Position numbers and translations under genes: made by a program
Source of the DNA: Micromonospora sp. WMMA1363
GTDB lineage: Bacteria; Actinomycetota; Actinomycetes; Mycobacteriales; Micromonosporaceae
Assembly (NCBI RefSeq): GCF_030345795.1
Contig: NZ_JAUALB010000001.1
Location: 801,001 to 865,000 of the forward strand
Length of the DNA stretch: 64,000 nucleotides
Reading direction: 5' to 3'
The notes under the pieces: model-generated
The model's database searches: none
What the model was told of the DNA's origin: nothing
Seen by the model: the letters and a program-made list of their open reading frames with translations, nothing else
Shown: piece after piece, positions 45,215 through 53,983 of the stretch
How positions within the stretch are numbered: position 1 is the stretch's first letter
How the letters are laid out: every line of letters starts with the position of its first letter

Positions 45215-45721
45215 TCACTCCCAGGGGTTGGTCTCGCCGTCGAACTCGTGGAAGACCAGCCAGGTGCGGGTCGACAGCACCCCGGGGATGCTCTGCACCC
45301 GACTCAGCACCACGTCCCGCAGGGCGGCGTTGTCCGGCGCGCGGACCAGCGCGAGCACGTCGTGGTCGCCGCCGAGCAGCGCCGCGTGCTCGATGTAGCG
45401 CACCCGGGCCAGCTCGGCGGACACCTCGCGCCAGGTGTTCTGCTCGATGGTGATGGCGACGTACGCCGAGGTGCCGAGCCCGGCCGCCGCCGGTGCCACC
45501 TGCGCCCGGAATCCGGTGATCACGCCGTCGCGCAGCAGCCGCTCCACCCGGGCGTACGCGTTGGTGCGCGAGATGTGGATGCGCTCGGCGAGCGTACGCA
45601 CCGACGTGCGCCCGTCCCGGGCCAGCTCGGCCAGGATCCGCCGGTCGACCTCGTCCAAAGCGCGGGCCGATCGTCCCGTTCCGACCGTCGGGTCCACCTC
45701 CGGTCCGGACTCCTGGCTCAT
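45215..45721 (-). CDS. bkdR: Lrp/AsnC-family regulator (BkdR type)
   Basis: The 168-residue protein has an Lrp-type winged helix (LDEVDRRILAELARDGRTSVR, split as DEVDRRILAELARDGRTS; RIHISRTNAYARVERL) and a C-terminal RAM/effector domain (GTSAYVAITIE, LLGGDHDVLALVRAPD). ATG 45721 has an AAGGGG site. It is divergent from the dehydrogenase operon with 105 bases between the starts. BkdR-type Lrp proteins next to such operons sense branched-chain amino or keto acids. The symbol is based on context and family. Confidence 0.87.
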   Translation of the reverse strand: MSQESGPEVDPTVGTGRSARALDEVDRRILAELARDGRTSVRTLAERIHISRTNAYARVERLLRDGVITGFRAQVAPAAAGLGTSAYVAITIEQNTWREVSAELARVRYIEHAALLGGDHDVLALVRAPDNAALRDVVLSRVQSIPGVLSTRTWLVFHEFDGETNPWE

Positions 45722-45761
45722 GAGCACCCCTTCTCACCGCCATTCATCCCGCGTTCACCGG

Positions 45762-45781
45762 GGATCTTGAGTCAATCATCC
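45762..45781. promoter_or_regulatory. Lrp-type operator in the bkdR-bkdA interval
   Basis: GGATCTTGAGTCAATCATCC is an imperfect dyad around the palindrome TTGAGTCAA, AT-richer than its surroundings and midway between divergent starts. It is the best candidate for the regulator's site. Confidence 0.55.
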
Positions 45782-45826
45782 GACAGCAGGAGCATAGGCG
45801 CACCAGATGTCCAGGAGGTGCCCGCC

Positions 45827-46990
45827 GTGACGACCACACCCCAGGCGGTCCGCAGGGAGTCCCGACGCGGATCCCGGCCGGCCACCACGCCGGACCCGGC
45901 CCGTGCGTTGCTGCCGGCCGGCGAGCCGGTCCGCCTGCTCGCCGCCGACGGCACCCCGCTGCCGGCCCCCGCCGACTACCCCGAGCCGCCCGTCGAGGCG
46001 CTCGTCGAGCTGCACCGACGGATGGTGATCGGTCGCCGCTTCGACGTCCAGGCCACCGCGCTGACCAAGCAGGGCCGGCTGGCCGTGTACCCGTCCGCGC
46101 GGGGACAGGAGGCCTGCCAGGTCGGCGCGATCCTCGCCCTACGCGACGACGACTGGGTCTTCCCCACCTATCGCGAGTCGATGGCGCTGACCGCCCGGGG
46201 CATCGACCCGGTCGAGGTGCTGACGCTGCTGCGCGGCGACTGGCACTGCGGGTACGACCCGGCAGTCCGGCGCACCGCCCCACAGTGCACCCCGCTCGCC
46301 ACCCAGTGCGTGCACGCCGCCGGCCTGGCGTACGGGGAGGCGTACCAGGGGCGGGACACGGTGGCCGTGGCCTTCGTCGGCGACGGCGCCACCAGCGAGG
46401 GCGACTTCCACGAGGGGGTCAACTTCGCGGCCGTGTTCAAGGCGCCGGTGGTCTACTTCGTGCAGAACAACCGGTACGCGATCAGCGTCCCGCTCTCCCG
46501 GCAGACCGCCGCGCCGAGCCTGGCGTACAAGGGCGTCGGCTACGGCGTGCCCAGCGAACAGGTCGACGGTAACGACCCGGTCGCCGTGCTCGCGGTGCTC
46601 ACCCGCGCGGTGGCGCACGCCCGCGCCGGTCACGGTCCGTTCCTGGTGGAGGCGCACACCTACCGGATGGAGCCGCACACCAACGCCGACGACGCCACCC
46701 GCTACCGGGACGCCGACGAGGTGGACGCCTGGCGGGATCGCGACCCGCTCGCCCGGCTGGAGACGTATCTGCGGGCCCGCGGCGCGCTCGACGACGCGGC
46801 CGTGGCCGCGGTGGCCGGGGAGGCCGAGGCGTACGCAGCCGACCTGCGCGACCGGATGCACGACAAGCCCACCGTCGACCCGCTGAGCCTGTTCGACCAC
46901 GTCTACGCCGAGCCGACCCCGCACCTGGTCGAGCAGCGCGAGCAGGTCCGCGCCGAGCTGGCCGCGGCCGAGCAGGAGGGGGACGCCTGA
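45827..46990 (+). CDS. bkdA: Branched-chain/pyruvate dehydrogenase E1 alpha subunit
   Basis: The 387-residue protein is the thiamine-diphosphate-binding alpha half of a 2-oxoacid dehydrogenase E1. The ThDP motif is GDGATSEGDFHEGVNFAAVF with the closing QNNRYAISV; the start of the fold is LHRRMVIGRRFDVQA. The phosphorylation-loop-like YRMEPHTNADDATRYR is also present. GTG 45827 has an AGGAGGT site. It overlaps the E1-beta gene by one base (TGATG). The BkdR-type neighbour favours branched-chain 2-oxoacids, which would supply branched fatty-acid starters, but pyruvate cannot be ruled out. Confidence 0.92.
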   Translation: MTTTPQAVRRESRRGSRPATTPDPARALLPAGEPVRLLAADGTPLPAPADYPEPPVEALVELHRRMVIGRRFDVQATALTKQGRLAVYPSARGQEACQVGAILALRDDDWVFPTYRESMALTARGIDPVEVLTLLRGDWHCGYDPAVRRTAPQCTPLATQCVHAAGLAYGEAYQGRDTVAVAFVGDGATSEGDFHEGVNFAAVFKAPVVYFVQNNRYAISVPLSRQTAAPSLAYKGVGYGVPSEQVDGNDPVAVLAVLTRAVAHARAGHGPFLVEAHTYRMEPHTNADDATRYRDADEVDAWRDRDPLARLETYLRARGALDDAAVAAVAGEAEAYAADLRDRMHDKPTVDPLSLFDHVYAEPTPHLVEQREQVRAELAAAEQEGDA

Positions 46991-47994
46991 TGGCTGCCAT
47001 GACCATGGCGAAGGCGCTCAACGCGGCGCTTGCCGACGCGCTGCTCGACGACGAGCGGGTGGTCGTCTTCGGCGAGGACGTCGGCCAACTCGGCGGCGTC
47101 TTCCGGATCACCGACGGCCTGGCGGCCCGGTTCGGCGACAAGCGCTGTTTCGACACCCCGCTCGCCGAGGCCGGCATCGTCGGCTTCGCTGTCGGCCTGG
47201 CCATGTCGGGCCTGCGGCCGGTGGTGGAGATGCAGTTCGACGCGTTCGCGTATCCGGCGTTCGAGCAGATCGCCTCGCACGTGGCGAAGCTGCGCAACCG
47301 CACCCGGGGTGCGCTCAGCGTGCCCATTGTCATTCGCGTCCCGTACGCGGGCGGTATCGGCGGAGTGGAGCACCACTGCGACTCCTCCGAGGCGTACTAC
47401 GCGCACACCCCCGGCCTCAAGGTGGTCACTCCGGCGACCGTCGAGGACGGGTACTCGCTGCTGCGTGCGGCGATCGCCGACCCGGACCCGGTCGTGTTCA
47501 TGGAGCCGAAGAAGCTCTACTTCGCCAGCGCCGAGGCCGTGCTGCCGGCCCGGACCGAGCCGTTCGGCCGCGCGGCCGTCCGCCGCTCGGGCTCCGACGC
47601 CACCCTGGTCGCGTACGGGCCGGCGGTGCCGGTGGCCCTGGAGGCCGCCGAGGCCGCCCGCGAGGAGGGCTGGGATCTGGAGGTCGTCGACGTACGGACG
47701 ATCGTGCCGTTCGACGACGGCACCGTCACCGCGTCGGTGCGCAAGACCGGTCGTTGCGTGGTGATCCAGGAGGCGCAGGGCTTCGCCGGAGTCGGCGCGG
47801 AGATCGCCGCCCGGGTGCAGGAGCGCTGCTTCCACTCCCTGCACGCCCCGGTGCTGCGGGTGTCCGGCCTGGACATCCCGTACCCGGCGCCGATGCTGGA
47901 GCACACCCACCTGCCCGGCGTGGAACGCGTCCTCGACGCGGTGGCCCGTCTTCAGTGGGACGACCGGCCCGACGAGCGCTGGGTGGCGGCATGA
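46990..47994 (+). CDS. bkdB: Branched-chain/pyruvate dehydrogenase E1 beta subunit
   Basis: At 334 residues it has the transketolase-like pyrimidine-binding fold of E1 beta: VVVFGEDVGQLGGVFRITDG, RCFDTPLAEAGIVGFAVGLA (with the conserved Glu that activates thiamine), MQFDAFAYPAFEQI and a C-terminal domain ending LPGVERVLDAV. ATG 46990 overlaps the alpha stop. Its own stop (47992-47994) lies in ATGAG; before an IS110 insertion here this ATG probably also began the E2 gene. Confidence 0.93.
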   Translation: MAAMTMAKALNAALADALLDDERVVVFGEDVGQLGGVFRITDGLAARFGDKRCFDTPLAEAGIVGFAVGLAMSGLRPVVEMQFDAFAYPAFEQIASHVAKLRNRTRGALSVPIVIRVPYAGGIGGVEHHCDSSEAYYAHTPGLKVVTPATVEDGYSLLRAAIADPDPVVFMEPKKLYFASAEAVLPARTEPFGRAAVRRSGSDATLVAYGPAVPVALEAAEAAREEGWDLEVVDVRTIVPFDDGTVTASVRKTGRCVVIQEAQGFAGVGAEIAARVQERCFHSLHAPVLRVSGLDIPYPAPMLEHTHLPGVERVLDAVARLQWDDRPDERWVAA

Positions 47995-48005
47995 GAAGCC
48001 CTGTG

Positions 48006-49259
48006 TCAACCTACCGCTTGTTGATCTTGGTTGATGAGTCGTTGCAGGGCCCGGTGTTTGGTGGGGTCGTAGGCGACGCCGTCGTGCCAGCAGTGCCAGA
48101 TGACGGTGATCCGGGCGCGGGCCAGGACGCGGACGGCGTGTGGGTGGTCGTGTCCACGTTGGCGGGCCTGCCAGTAGAGGTTGGCGGCCCACGGGTTGGC
48201 CTTGATGGAATCGCCGGCGAAGTCGCAGACGGCGTCGCGGAGTTGTTTGTCGCAGGCCCAGCGGAACCCGACGACACGGGACTTGCCGGACTGGCGGGTG
48301 GACGGCGCGGTACCGGCCAGGCAGATCAGCGCTTCGGCTGTGGGGAATTTGGCTCGGCAGTCGCCGATCTCGGCCAGCAGCCGTGCCGCTCGGACCTGCC
48401 CGGAGCGGGGCAGGCTGGTGAAGATGTGCCGGTCGGCGTGCCGGGCGAGTTGGGTGCTGATCTGGGCCTCCAGGGCCTTGATCTGCTTGCCGACGACGGT
48501 CAGTGCGGCGACGAAGGATTCGGTGATCGCGGTGTGCGCGGCGGCTTTGTCGCCGACGGCGCCGCGGGGCGCGGCGGTCAGGTGGGTGTGCAGTACGACC
48601 GGGTTGGTGCGACCGGAGTAGGCGACCGAGGACAGTCACTTGGCCAGCCGGGCTGGGGTGAGCCAGTCGGCCTTGTCCTGGGTCGGGAAACGGATCAGGA
48701 ATGCCAGGCTGATCAGCGAGTCGATCTCGCTGAACAGGCCGACCGCGCCGGGGAAGACCAGGCGCAGGTGGGCGCGCAGGTGGTTGGCCAGAGCGACCCG
48801 GTGCGCGACCAGGTCGCGTCGGGCCCGGACCGTGCGGCGCAGCGCGATGGTCTGCGGGCTGTCCGGAACCAGCGGCTGGAGGCGGGCCCGGTCGGTGCGC
48901 AGGGTGTCGGCCAGCACGAACGCGTCGAACCGGTCGTCCTTGTTGCCGGCCGAGCCGTACCGGCCACGCAGGTTCTTGACCTGGTTCGGACTGATCACGA
49001 CCACGGTCAGCCCCGCATCGAGCAGGGTGTCGACCACCGGCCCGTCGGGGCGTTCGATCGCGACCTCCCGGCAGCCCGCGGCGGCCAGCACGGTGATCAG
49101 CTCGCGCAGGCCGGCGGCGGTGTGCTCGACCGTGTGCCGGGCGATCTCGCGGCCGCGGCCGTTGACGACCGACACGGCGTGATCGTCGCGGGCCCAGTCC
49201 AGGCCAGCGGTCACATCGTTCGGAGCTTCCTCGGGCAGGGTGTTACTGGCAGACTTCAC
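48006..49259 (-). pseudogene. IS110-family transposase split by an in-frame TGA
   Basis: The N-terminal RuvC-like DEDD domain (AGLDWARDDHAVSVV, IERPDGPVVDTLL, KDDRFDAFVLADTL) runs from ATG 49259 to a TGA at 48636-48638. The same frame continues past it as LSSVAYSGRTNPVVLHTHL and into the serine-type C-terminal domain (GKQIKALEAQI, LPRSGQVRAARLLAEIGD, CLAGTAPSTRQSG) to the stop at 48006. A TGG (Trp) to TGA change would explain the break. Unbroken it would be about 417 residues. As it stands no full recombinase can be made, unless the stop is read through. Confidence 0.88.
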
Positions 49260-49535
49260 GTCAGCCTCCTCGCTGCTAGTCCCAGTGGGGAGGCGCCCTC
49301 GTACGGTGCCGATGGTGCCGGGACGTGGCAGCCGGTTCGCTCACTGATCGGCGCTCGCAGCACGAGGCTTTGGCGCTCAGCCCTGTCGACGGTCGGCACG
49401 TCCCGGGGAACCGCCAGATCTCGCAGATCTCATGCTGGACATCAACCGTGTCAAGCGAGCAGGGCGATGACCGGGCGGCACCTCGGGCGCATCACCAACC
49501 CCGACGGGATCAGTGACCTGAGGATGGTGCACCAG
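49260..49535 (-). ncRNA. Candidate bridge RNA region of the IS110 element
   Basis: In IS110-group elements the non-coding stretch between the left end and the recombinase gene encodes the bridge RNA that pairs with target and donor DNA. Here 276 non-coding bases precede the transposase start, while only about ten follow its stop, which is that layout. The stretch contains several short self-complementary segments, for example GGGACGTG (49319-49326) with CACGTCCC (49398-49405). Exact RNA ends and guide loops cannot be set by eye. Confidence 0.5.
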
Positions 49536-50926
49536 TGAGCGAGAAGGTTTTCCTCCTGCCGGACCTCGGGGAGGGGCTGACCGAGGCGGAGATCGTCGAG
49601 TGGCGGGTCGTCGTCGGCGACACGGTGACCGTGGACCAGACCGTCGTCGAGGTGGAGACCGCCAAGGCCGTCGTCGACGTGCCCTGTCCGTACGCCGGGC
49701 GGGTGGTGGCCCTGCACGGCGCGGCGGGTGAGGTCCGCCCGGTCGGCCAGCCGTTGGTCACGATCGCCCCACCGGACACGGCCGGGGGGTCCGCGCCCGA
49801 CGACGGTTCCGAGCCCGCCGCCTACCGGGAGGAGGAGCGGGCCGGCTCCGGAAATGTCCTGATCGGCTACGGCACCGGCCACGGCGGCGCAGGCCGGCGG
49901 CGCCGACCTCGTGTCGTCGTCGCGCCGGAGTCCGGGGCGGGCGTGCCGACGCCGGCCGGCACCTCGGTCGCACCCGGCGGTTCCCCGGCCGCCGCCAGGG
50001 CGTCCACGTGGCGCTCGGTGGACGGCCCGGACGTGTCACGGACCGCCCCGCTGGTCATCTCCCCGATCGTCCGGCGGTTGGCGCGGGAAGGCGGCATCGA
50101 CCTGGCGTCCCTGCACGGCACCGGGCCCGGCGGCGTGATCCGCCGCGCCGACGTGGAGGTTGCCGTGGCCTCGCCGACCGCGCCGCTCACCGCCGTGCCC
50201 GACGCCCCGGTGGCGCACGGCGAGCTGAGCGACGGCGACGTGGTCGTGCCGCTGACCGGCATCCGCAAGGCCATCGCCGACAAGCTGTCCCGCAGCCGGC
50301 GGGAGATCCCGGAGGTGACCATCTGGGTGGACGTCGACGCGACCGCCCTGCTGGAGACCCGCGTGGCGATCAACGCGACCACCCCGGACACGCCGGTGAG
50401 CGTCCTGGCGCTGCTGGCCCGGGTCTGCCTGTCGGGCCTGCGGCGGTTTCCGCAGCTCAATGCCCGGGTAGAGACCGAACGGCAGCGGGTCGTCCAGTCC
50501 GCCGGCGTGCACCTGGGCATCGCCGCCCAGACCGACCGGGGCCTGGTGGTGCCGGTACTGCGGGACGCGCAGCGGCTCACCACCGCCGAGTTGGCCGTCG
50601 CGCTGGCGGACACCACGGCGGCGGCGCGGGCCGGTACCCTCCCGCCGGCCCGGCTCACCGGCGGCACGTTCACGCTGAACAACTACGGCGTGTTCGGTGT
50701 CGACGGTTCGACCCCGATCATCAACCACCCGGAGGCGGCGTTGCTCGGTGTGGGGCGGATCGTGGACAAGCCGTGGGTGGTCGACGGGCAGCTCGCAGTG
50801 CGGAAGGTGACCCAGCTGAGCCTCACCTTCGACCACCGGGTCTGCGACGGCGGGGTGGCCGGCGGCTTCCTGCGGCACGTCGCGGACTGCGTCGAGCGAC
50901 CGGCGGTGTTGATCGCCAACCTGTGA
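49535..50926 (+). CDS. bkdC: Dihydrolipoamide acyltransferase, E2
   Basis: The 463-residue E2 has one lipoyl domain (residues 1-78, lipoylated Lys in VETAKAVVDV), a flexible linker, a peripheral subunit-binding domain (ISPIVRRLAREGGIDLASLHGTG, split as PIVRRLAREGGIDLASL) and a catalytic domain ending in FDHRVCDGG, the HxxxDG active site. It moves the acyl group from E1 to CoA. It begins at GTG 49535, whose first bases seem to come from the IS110 end. The insertion separates it from its E1 genes by about 1.5 kb, so its expression may now depend on read-through or a promoter in the element. Confidence 0.92.
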   Translation: MSEKVFLLPDLGEGLTEAEIVEWRVVVGDTVTVDQTVVEVETAKAVVDVPCPYAGRVVALHGAAGEVRPVGQPLVTIAPPDTAGGSAPDDGSEPAAYREEERAGSGNVLIGYGTGHGGAGRRRRPRVVVAPESGAGVPTPAGTSVAPGGSPAAARASTWRSVDGPDVSRTAPLVISPIVRRLAREGGIDLASLHGTGPGGVIRRADVEVAVASPTAPLTAVPDAPVAHGELSDGDVVVPLTGIRKAIADKLSRSRREIPEVTIWVDVDATALLETRVAINATTPDTPVSVLALLARVCLSGLRRFPQLNARVETERQRVVQSAGVHLGIAAQTDRGLVVPVLRDAQRLTTAELAVALADTTAAARAGTLPPARLTGGTFTLNNYGVFGVDGSTPIINHPEAALLGVGRIVDKPWVVDGQLAVRKVTQLSLTFDHRVCDGGVAGGFLRHVADCVERPAVLIANL

Positions 50927-50932
50927 AACCAG

Positions 50933-50972
50933 AACGCGGAAGCCCTGGACGCACGTCCAGGGCTTCCGCGTT
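50933..50972 (+). terminator. 18-bp perfect hairpin after the E2 gene
   Basis: Arms 50933-50950 and 50955-50972 are perfectly complementary over 18 bases with a GCAC loop, six bases after the E2 stop. It is the strongest hairpin in the window and closes the dehydrogenase operon. Confidence 0.85.
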
Positions 50973-51211
50973 CCTGGCCGGGGCGTGCGTCGGCGGGCGA
51001 GGAAGGCCGGTGGAATGGGCGAACCAGGCGGGTCGGGGTCGAAGGCGGACGGCCAGTGGTGTTCGGGCACGGTCGGTAACGGGCGGCGCAGCTCGCGCCG
51101 GATCGGAGAATGGGGGTCGATAACTGCGCCCGGGGATTCAGCGAAATTGCGTGCGTAAGTGTGCGGGGCGGAGAGAATGTGGCGGAGGAAGGCGAGAGCG
51201 GGGGGAGCATC

Positions 51212-52467
51212 ATGGATTTCAGGCGACGAATGACGCTGCTCGCGGCGGCCGTCGCGATCGTACCGTTGGCCCTCGGCGGATGCACCGTCGACCGCAACGC
51301 ACGATCGGAGGAGGGCCGGACTGCCCCGGAGTTGGCCGTCACTCCGGCCGACCGGGCCCGGGACGTCCCGATCAGCGCCGAGGTGGGCGTCGCCGTCAAG
51401 GGCGGCAAGGTGACTTCGGTCCGGATCACCGACGACAAGGGAGCGGACGTCAAAACGGAGCCCCGGGAGGACGGCTCGGCCTGGGTGCCGAGCGCGCCGC
51501 TGCGGCCCCGCCGGACCTACACGGCTGAGGTGACCGCCACCGGCGACTCCGGCAAGACGGCCACCCAGCGGACGACCTTCACGACCATGCCGAAGTCCAC
51601 CAAACCAGCAATCACCAGCACGTTGTATTTCGCCGGCAATCGGACGTACGGAACGGCCATGCCGGTGACCGTCGCGTTCGATCCGCCCATTCCGAAAGAG
51701 GCCAGGGCGACGGTGCAGCGCCGATTGTTCGTTAAGACCAATCCGCCCCAGCCTGGCGTTTGGTCCTGGGTGTCCGACGGCAGCCAGGTCTACTACCGGG
51801 CACCCGATTTCTGGCGTCCGGGAACCACGATCAGCGTCCGCGCCGGCCTCGAGGGGCTGCCGATCGGCAAGGAGCATGTCGGCGACTCCGACCGGAGGGC
51901 GACCTCGAAGATCGGCCGGCAGGTCTCCCTGGAGATCGACAACGCCACCAAACAGATGTCCGTGCACCGCGACGGCAAGCTGATCCGCCGGATCCCGGTG
52001 AGTCTGGGCAAGCCGAGCACACCGACCTCCAGCGGCAAGATGGTGATCATGGAGAAGCACCAGTACGCCACGTTCGACACCCGGGGGAGCCGAACGGCGG
52101 CTACGTGGTCGACGTCGAGGACGCGCAGCGCCTCACCTGGGGCGGCGAGTTCATCCACGCCGCGCCGTGGTCCGAAGGGGACCAGGGGTACACCAACGTC
52201 TCGCACGGCTGCACCAACGTCTCCTCCGCCGCCGCGGACTGGCTGATGGGCGTCACCCAGGTCGGCGACCTGGTCACCTTCAAGGGCACCGAGGTCGAGT
52301 TGACCGAGGGCAACGGCTGGACGGCCTGGAACGTGAGCTGGGACCAGTACGTCAAGGGCAGCGCCCTGCCCGTGCCCGCCGGGCTCAAGCCGAGCCCCAC
52401 GCAGGCGCCGCATCCCGGCATGGTGGCCGGCGGCTCGCCCTCGCCGGTGCCGTCCGAGAGCGGCTGA
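51212..52467 (+). pseudogene. L,D-transpeptidase lipoprotein with a -1 frameshift
   Basis: The N terminus is a lipoprotein signal (PLALGGC, Cys at about residue 24), followed by two Ig-like domains (VRITDDKGADV, STLYFAGNRTYGTAMPVTV) and a YkuD catalytic domain (RQVSLEIDNATKQMSV). The frame is lost after QYATFDTRG. The next frame continues with PNGGYVVDVEDA and the catalytic SHGCTNVS. Adding one G to the GGGGG run at 52083-52087 joins them into a 418-residue protein that would cross-link peptidoglycan by 3-3 bonds outside the membrane. ATG 51212 has a GGGGGAG site. A homopolymer sequencing error is quite possible. Confidence 0.88.
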
Positions 52468-52725
52468 ACCAGGGGACGCGGGGGACCGGCCGGGAGCGGG
52501 TGGGTCCCCCGCGGCGTCCCGGTCCGGCGGACCGTCAGCGGGACGGTACCCGTCCGCCCGCCGCCCACGGCCTCTGCTGAACCGTTCGCCGGACCCGGTG
52601 GGCGGTTCTCCCGGGTGCCACCCGGAAGGGGGATCCCCGACCCGTGGGGGTGCGACCCTGGTCGTACCCGGATCCCGGCCTGCGGGGGGACGAAACTGTC
52701 GGTGGGGCGGGCTAGATTCGTCGGT

Positions 52726-53094
52726 ATGGGGCAGCGGGACGATCGGTTCCACGTCGAGGTCGACATGGGTGACCGGGTGGTAGACGTGCGAGCCGTCGGC
52801 GAGGTGGACATCGCGACCGTCGGCGTGCTGCGCTCGGCGCTGTGGGCGGTGCCAGCCCGGTCGGTGCTCCGGCTGGACCTGTCCGGCGTCAGTGTCCTCT
52901 CCGCCGTCGGGGTGCGCGCGCTGGTCGCCGCCCACCTGCGGCTCCGCTCCGGTGGCGGGGAACTGGTGCTGGTGCGCCCCGACCCGGTGGTGGCCCGGGT
53001 GCTGCGGGTGACGGGCCTGCTCCGGGTGGTCCGGGTCGTCGCAGCCGATCCGGCCGCTCCCGTCCCGACCGTGCGGGAGCTGATCGCGGCCTGA
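52726..53094 (+). CDS. STAS-domain anti-sigma-factor antagonist
   Basis: The 122-residue protein is a single STAS domain (VVDVRAVGEVDIATVGVLRSAL, split as VRAVGEVDIATVGVLRSAL; RLDLSGVSVLSAVGVRALVAAH). The region that normally carries the phosphorylated Ser (DSSG) reads LSAVG, with one Ser kept, so switching by an anti-sigma kinase may differ from the textbook case. No kinase or sigma gene is adjacent. ATG 52726 follows an AT-richer GCTAGATTCG stretch and may be leaderless. Confidence 0.85.
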   Translation: MGQRDDRFHVEVDMGDRVVDVRAVGEVDIATVGVLRSALWAVPARSVLRLDLSGVSVLSAVGVRALVAAHLRLRSGGGELVLVRPDPVVARVLRVTGLLRVVRVVAADPAAPVPTVRELIAA

Positions 53095-53206
53095 GCGCCA
53101 AGGCGGGCGTCGTCCGGGCACGCCCGGGGCTCGGCCGACCGATGCCACGGGCTCGCGGGCGAATCTTGTCCCCGCGCTGGCGGCTGGCTGTGCGGGGCGG
53201 CGGAGG

Positions 53207-53584
53207 TCAGCGGACGTCGAGCAGGTCGACGACGAACACCAGGGTCTCACCCGGCTTGATGACGCCTCCGGCGCCCCGGTCGCCGTAGCCGAGGTGCGGC
53301 GGGATGGTCAGGCGACGACGACCACCGACCTTCATGCCGACGACACCCCGATCCCAGCCGGCGATGACCCGTCCACCCCCGAGCGGGAACCCGAACGGCT
53401 CCCCCCGGTTCCACGACGCGTCGAACTCCCGGCCGGTGGAGTGGGCGACACCGACGTAGTGGACGTTCGCGACCTGCCCCACCTGCGCCTCTGGCCCCTC
53501 CCCGATGGTGATGTCCTCGATGACGAGATCGGCCGGGGGCGCGCCAACGATCGGGCCCACTTCGGGCTTGCCTGCCTGGTCCAT
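53207..53584 (-). CDS. FKBP-type peptidyl-prolyl isomerase
   Basis: The 125-residue enzyme has a complete FKBP fold: GQVANVHYVGVAHSTGREFDASW, GFPLGGGRVIAGWDRGVVGMKVG, RRLTIPPHLGYGDRG and GETLVFVVDLLDV, given here in pieces of the family motif. It catalyses cis-trans isomerisation at proline and has no export signal. ATG 53584 is preceded by GGAG. It is divergent from the TerC gene. Confidence 0.92.
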   Translation of the reverse strand: MDQAGKPEVGPIVGAPPADLVIEDITIGEGPEAQVGQVANVHYVGVAHSTGREFDASWNRGEPFGFPLGGGRVIAGWDRGVVGMKVGGRRRLTIPPHLGYGDRGAGGVIKPGETLVFVVDLLDVR

Positions 53585-53983
53585 CCGGGAGTCTCCTACC
53601 GTGTCGGTCGTGACGTCGTTCGCACCGTGATCCTGCCGGATCGTGATCCGCCGATGCCTGTCGGGCGCGGCCACATCGTCGGAGTGCCGCGGCAGGCCCG
53701 CGGCTGATGGGACAACGGGCCGGTGAACCGCCTGCCGTGCTGGACGAGCGGGGCGGCTGGTCGACATCGTCACGCGCGGTGAAGGCGCGGTGACCGGTCG
53801 CGGGTGTGCCGCCCGTGGGTCGGCCCTCGGCGGGCGTCGAGTTCGGCGGAGCCACGACGACCAGCCGGCCGGCTCGCCTAGTCTCGGAGGCGACGACGCG
53901 GCCCGGTCCGGTCGACGATCCGGCGGGCCCGGCCGCCCCGCACCGTCGGCGGGGCGCGGCGTCACGGATGCGGAGGGCGCCGG
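53585..53983. other. Divergent gap between FKBP and TerC genes
   Basis: About 400 bases with no convincing gene on either strand. I looked for a manganese (yybP-ykoY) riboswitch because TerC genes often have one and did not find its motifs. Promoters for both neighbours must lie here but no clear pair can be assigned. Confidence 0.5.

Larger units (their letters stand above)
47996..49535 (-). mobile_element. IS110-family element between E1 beta and E2 genes
   Basis: About 1540 bases lie between the E1-beta stop and the E2 start and hold an IS110 transposase read on the minus strand. Terminal inverted repeats are absent, as usual in this family. The two flanks share TGAG (47992-47995 and 49536-49539); joined there they rebuild ATGAGCGAGAAGG, a natural overlapping stop/start. 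The CT core used by IS110 elements is present in its complement. The boundaries are inferred from this join and may be off by a few bases. Confidence 0.75.

Noticed and set aside
48011..48639. Other-frame minus-strand ORFs in the 3' half of the IS110 gene
   Set aside because: They are Arg/Pro-rich shadows; the true C-terminal domain reads in the same frame as the N-terminal half after the TGA.
53850..53983. Manganese (yybP-ykoY) riboswitch before the TerC gene
   Set aside because: The conserved loop motifs of that riboswitch are not present.
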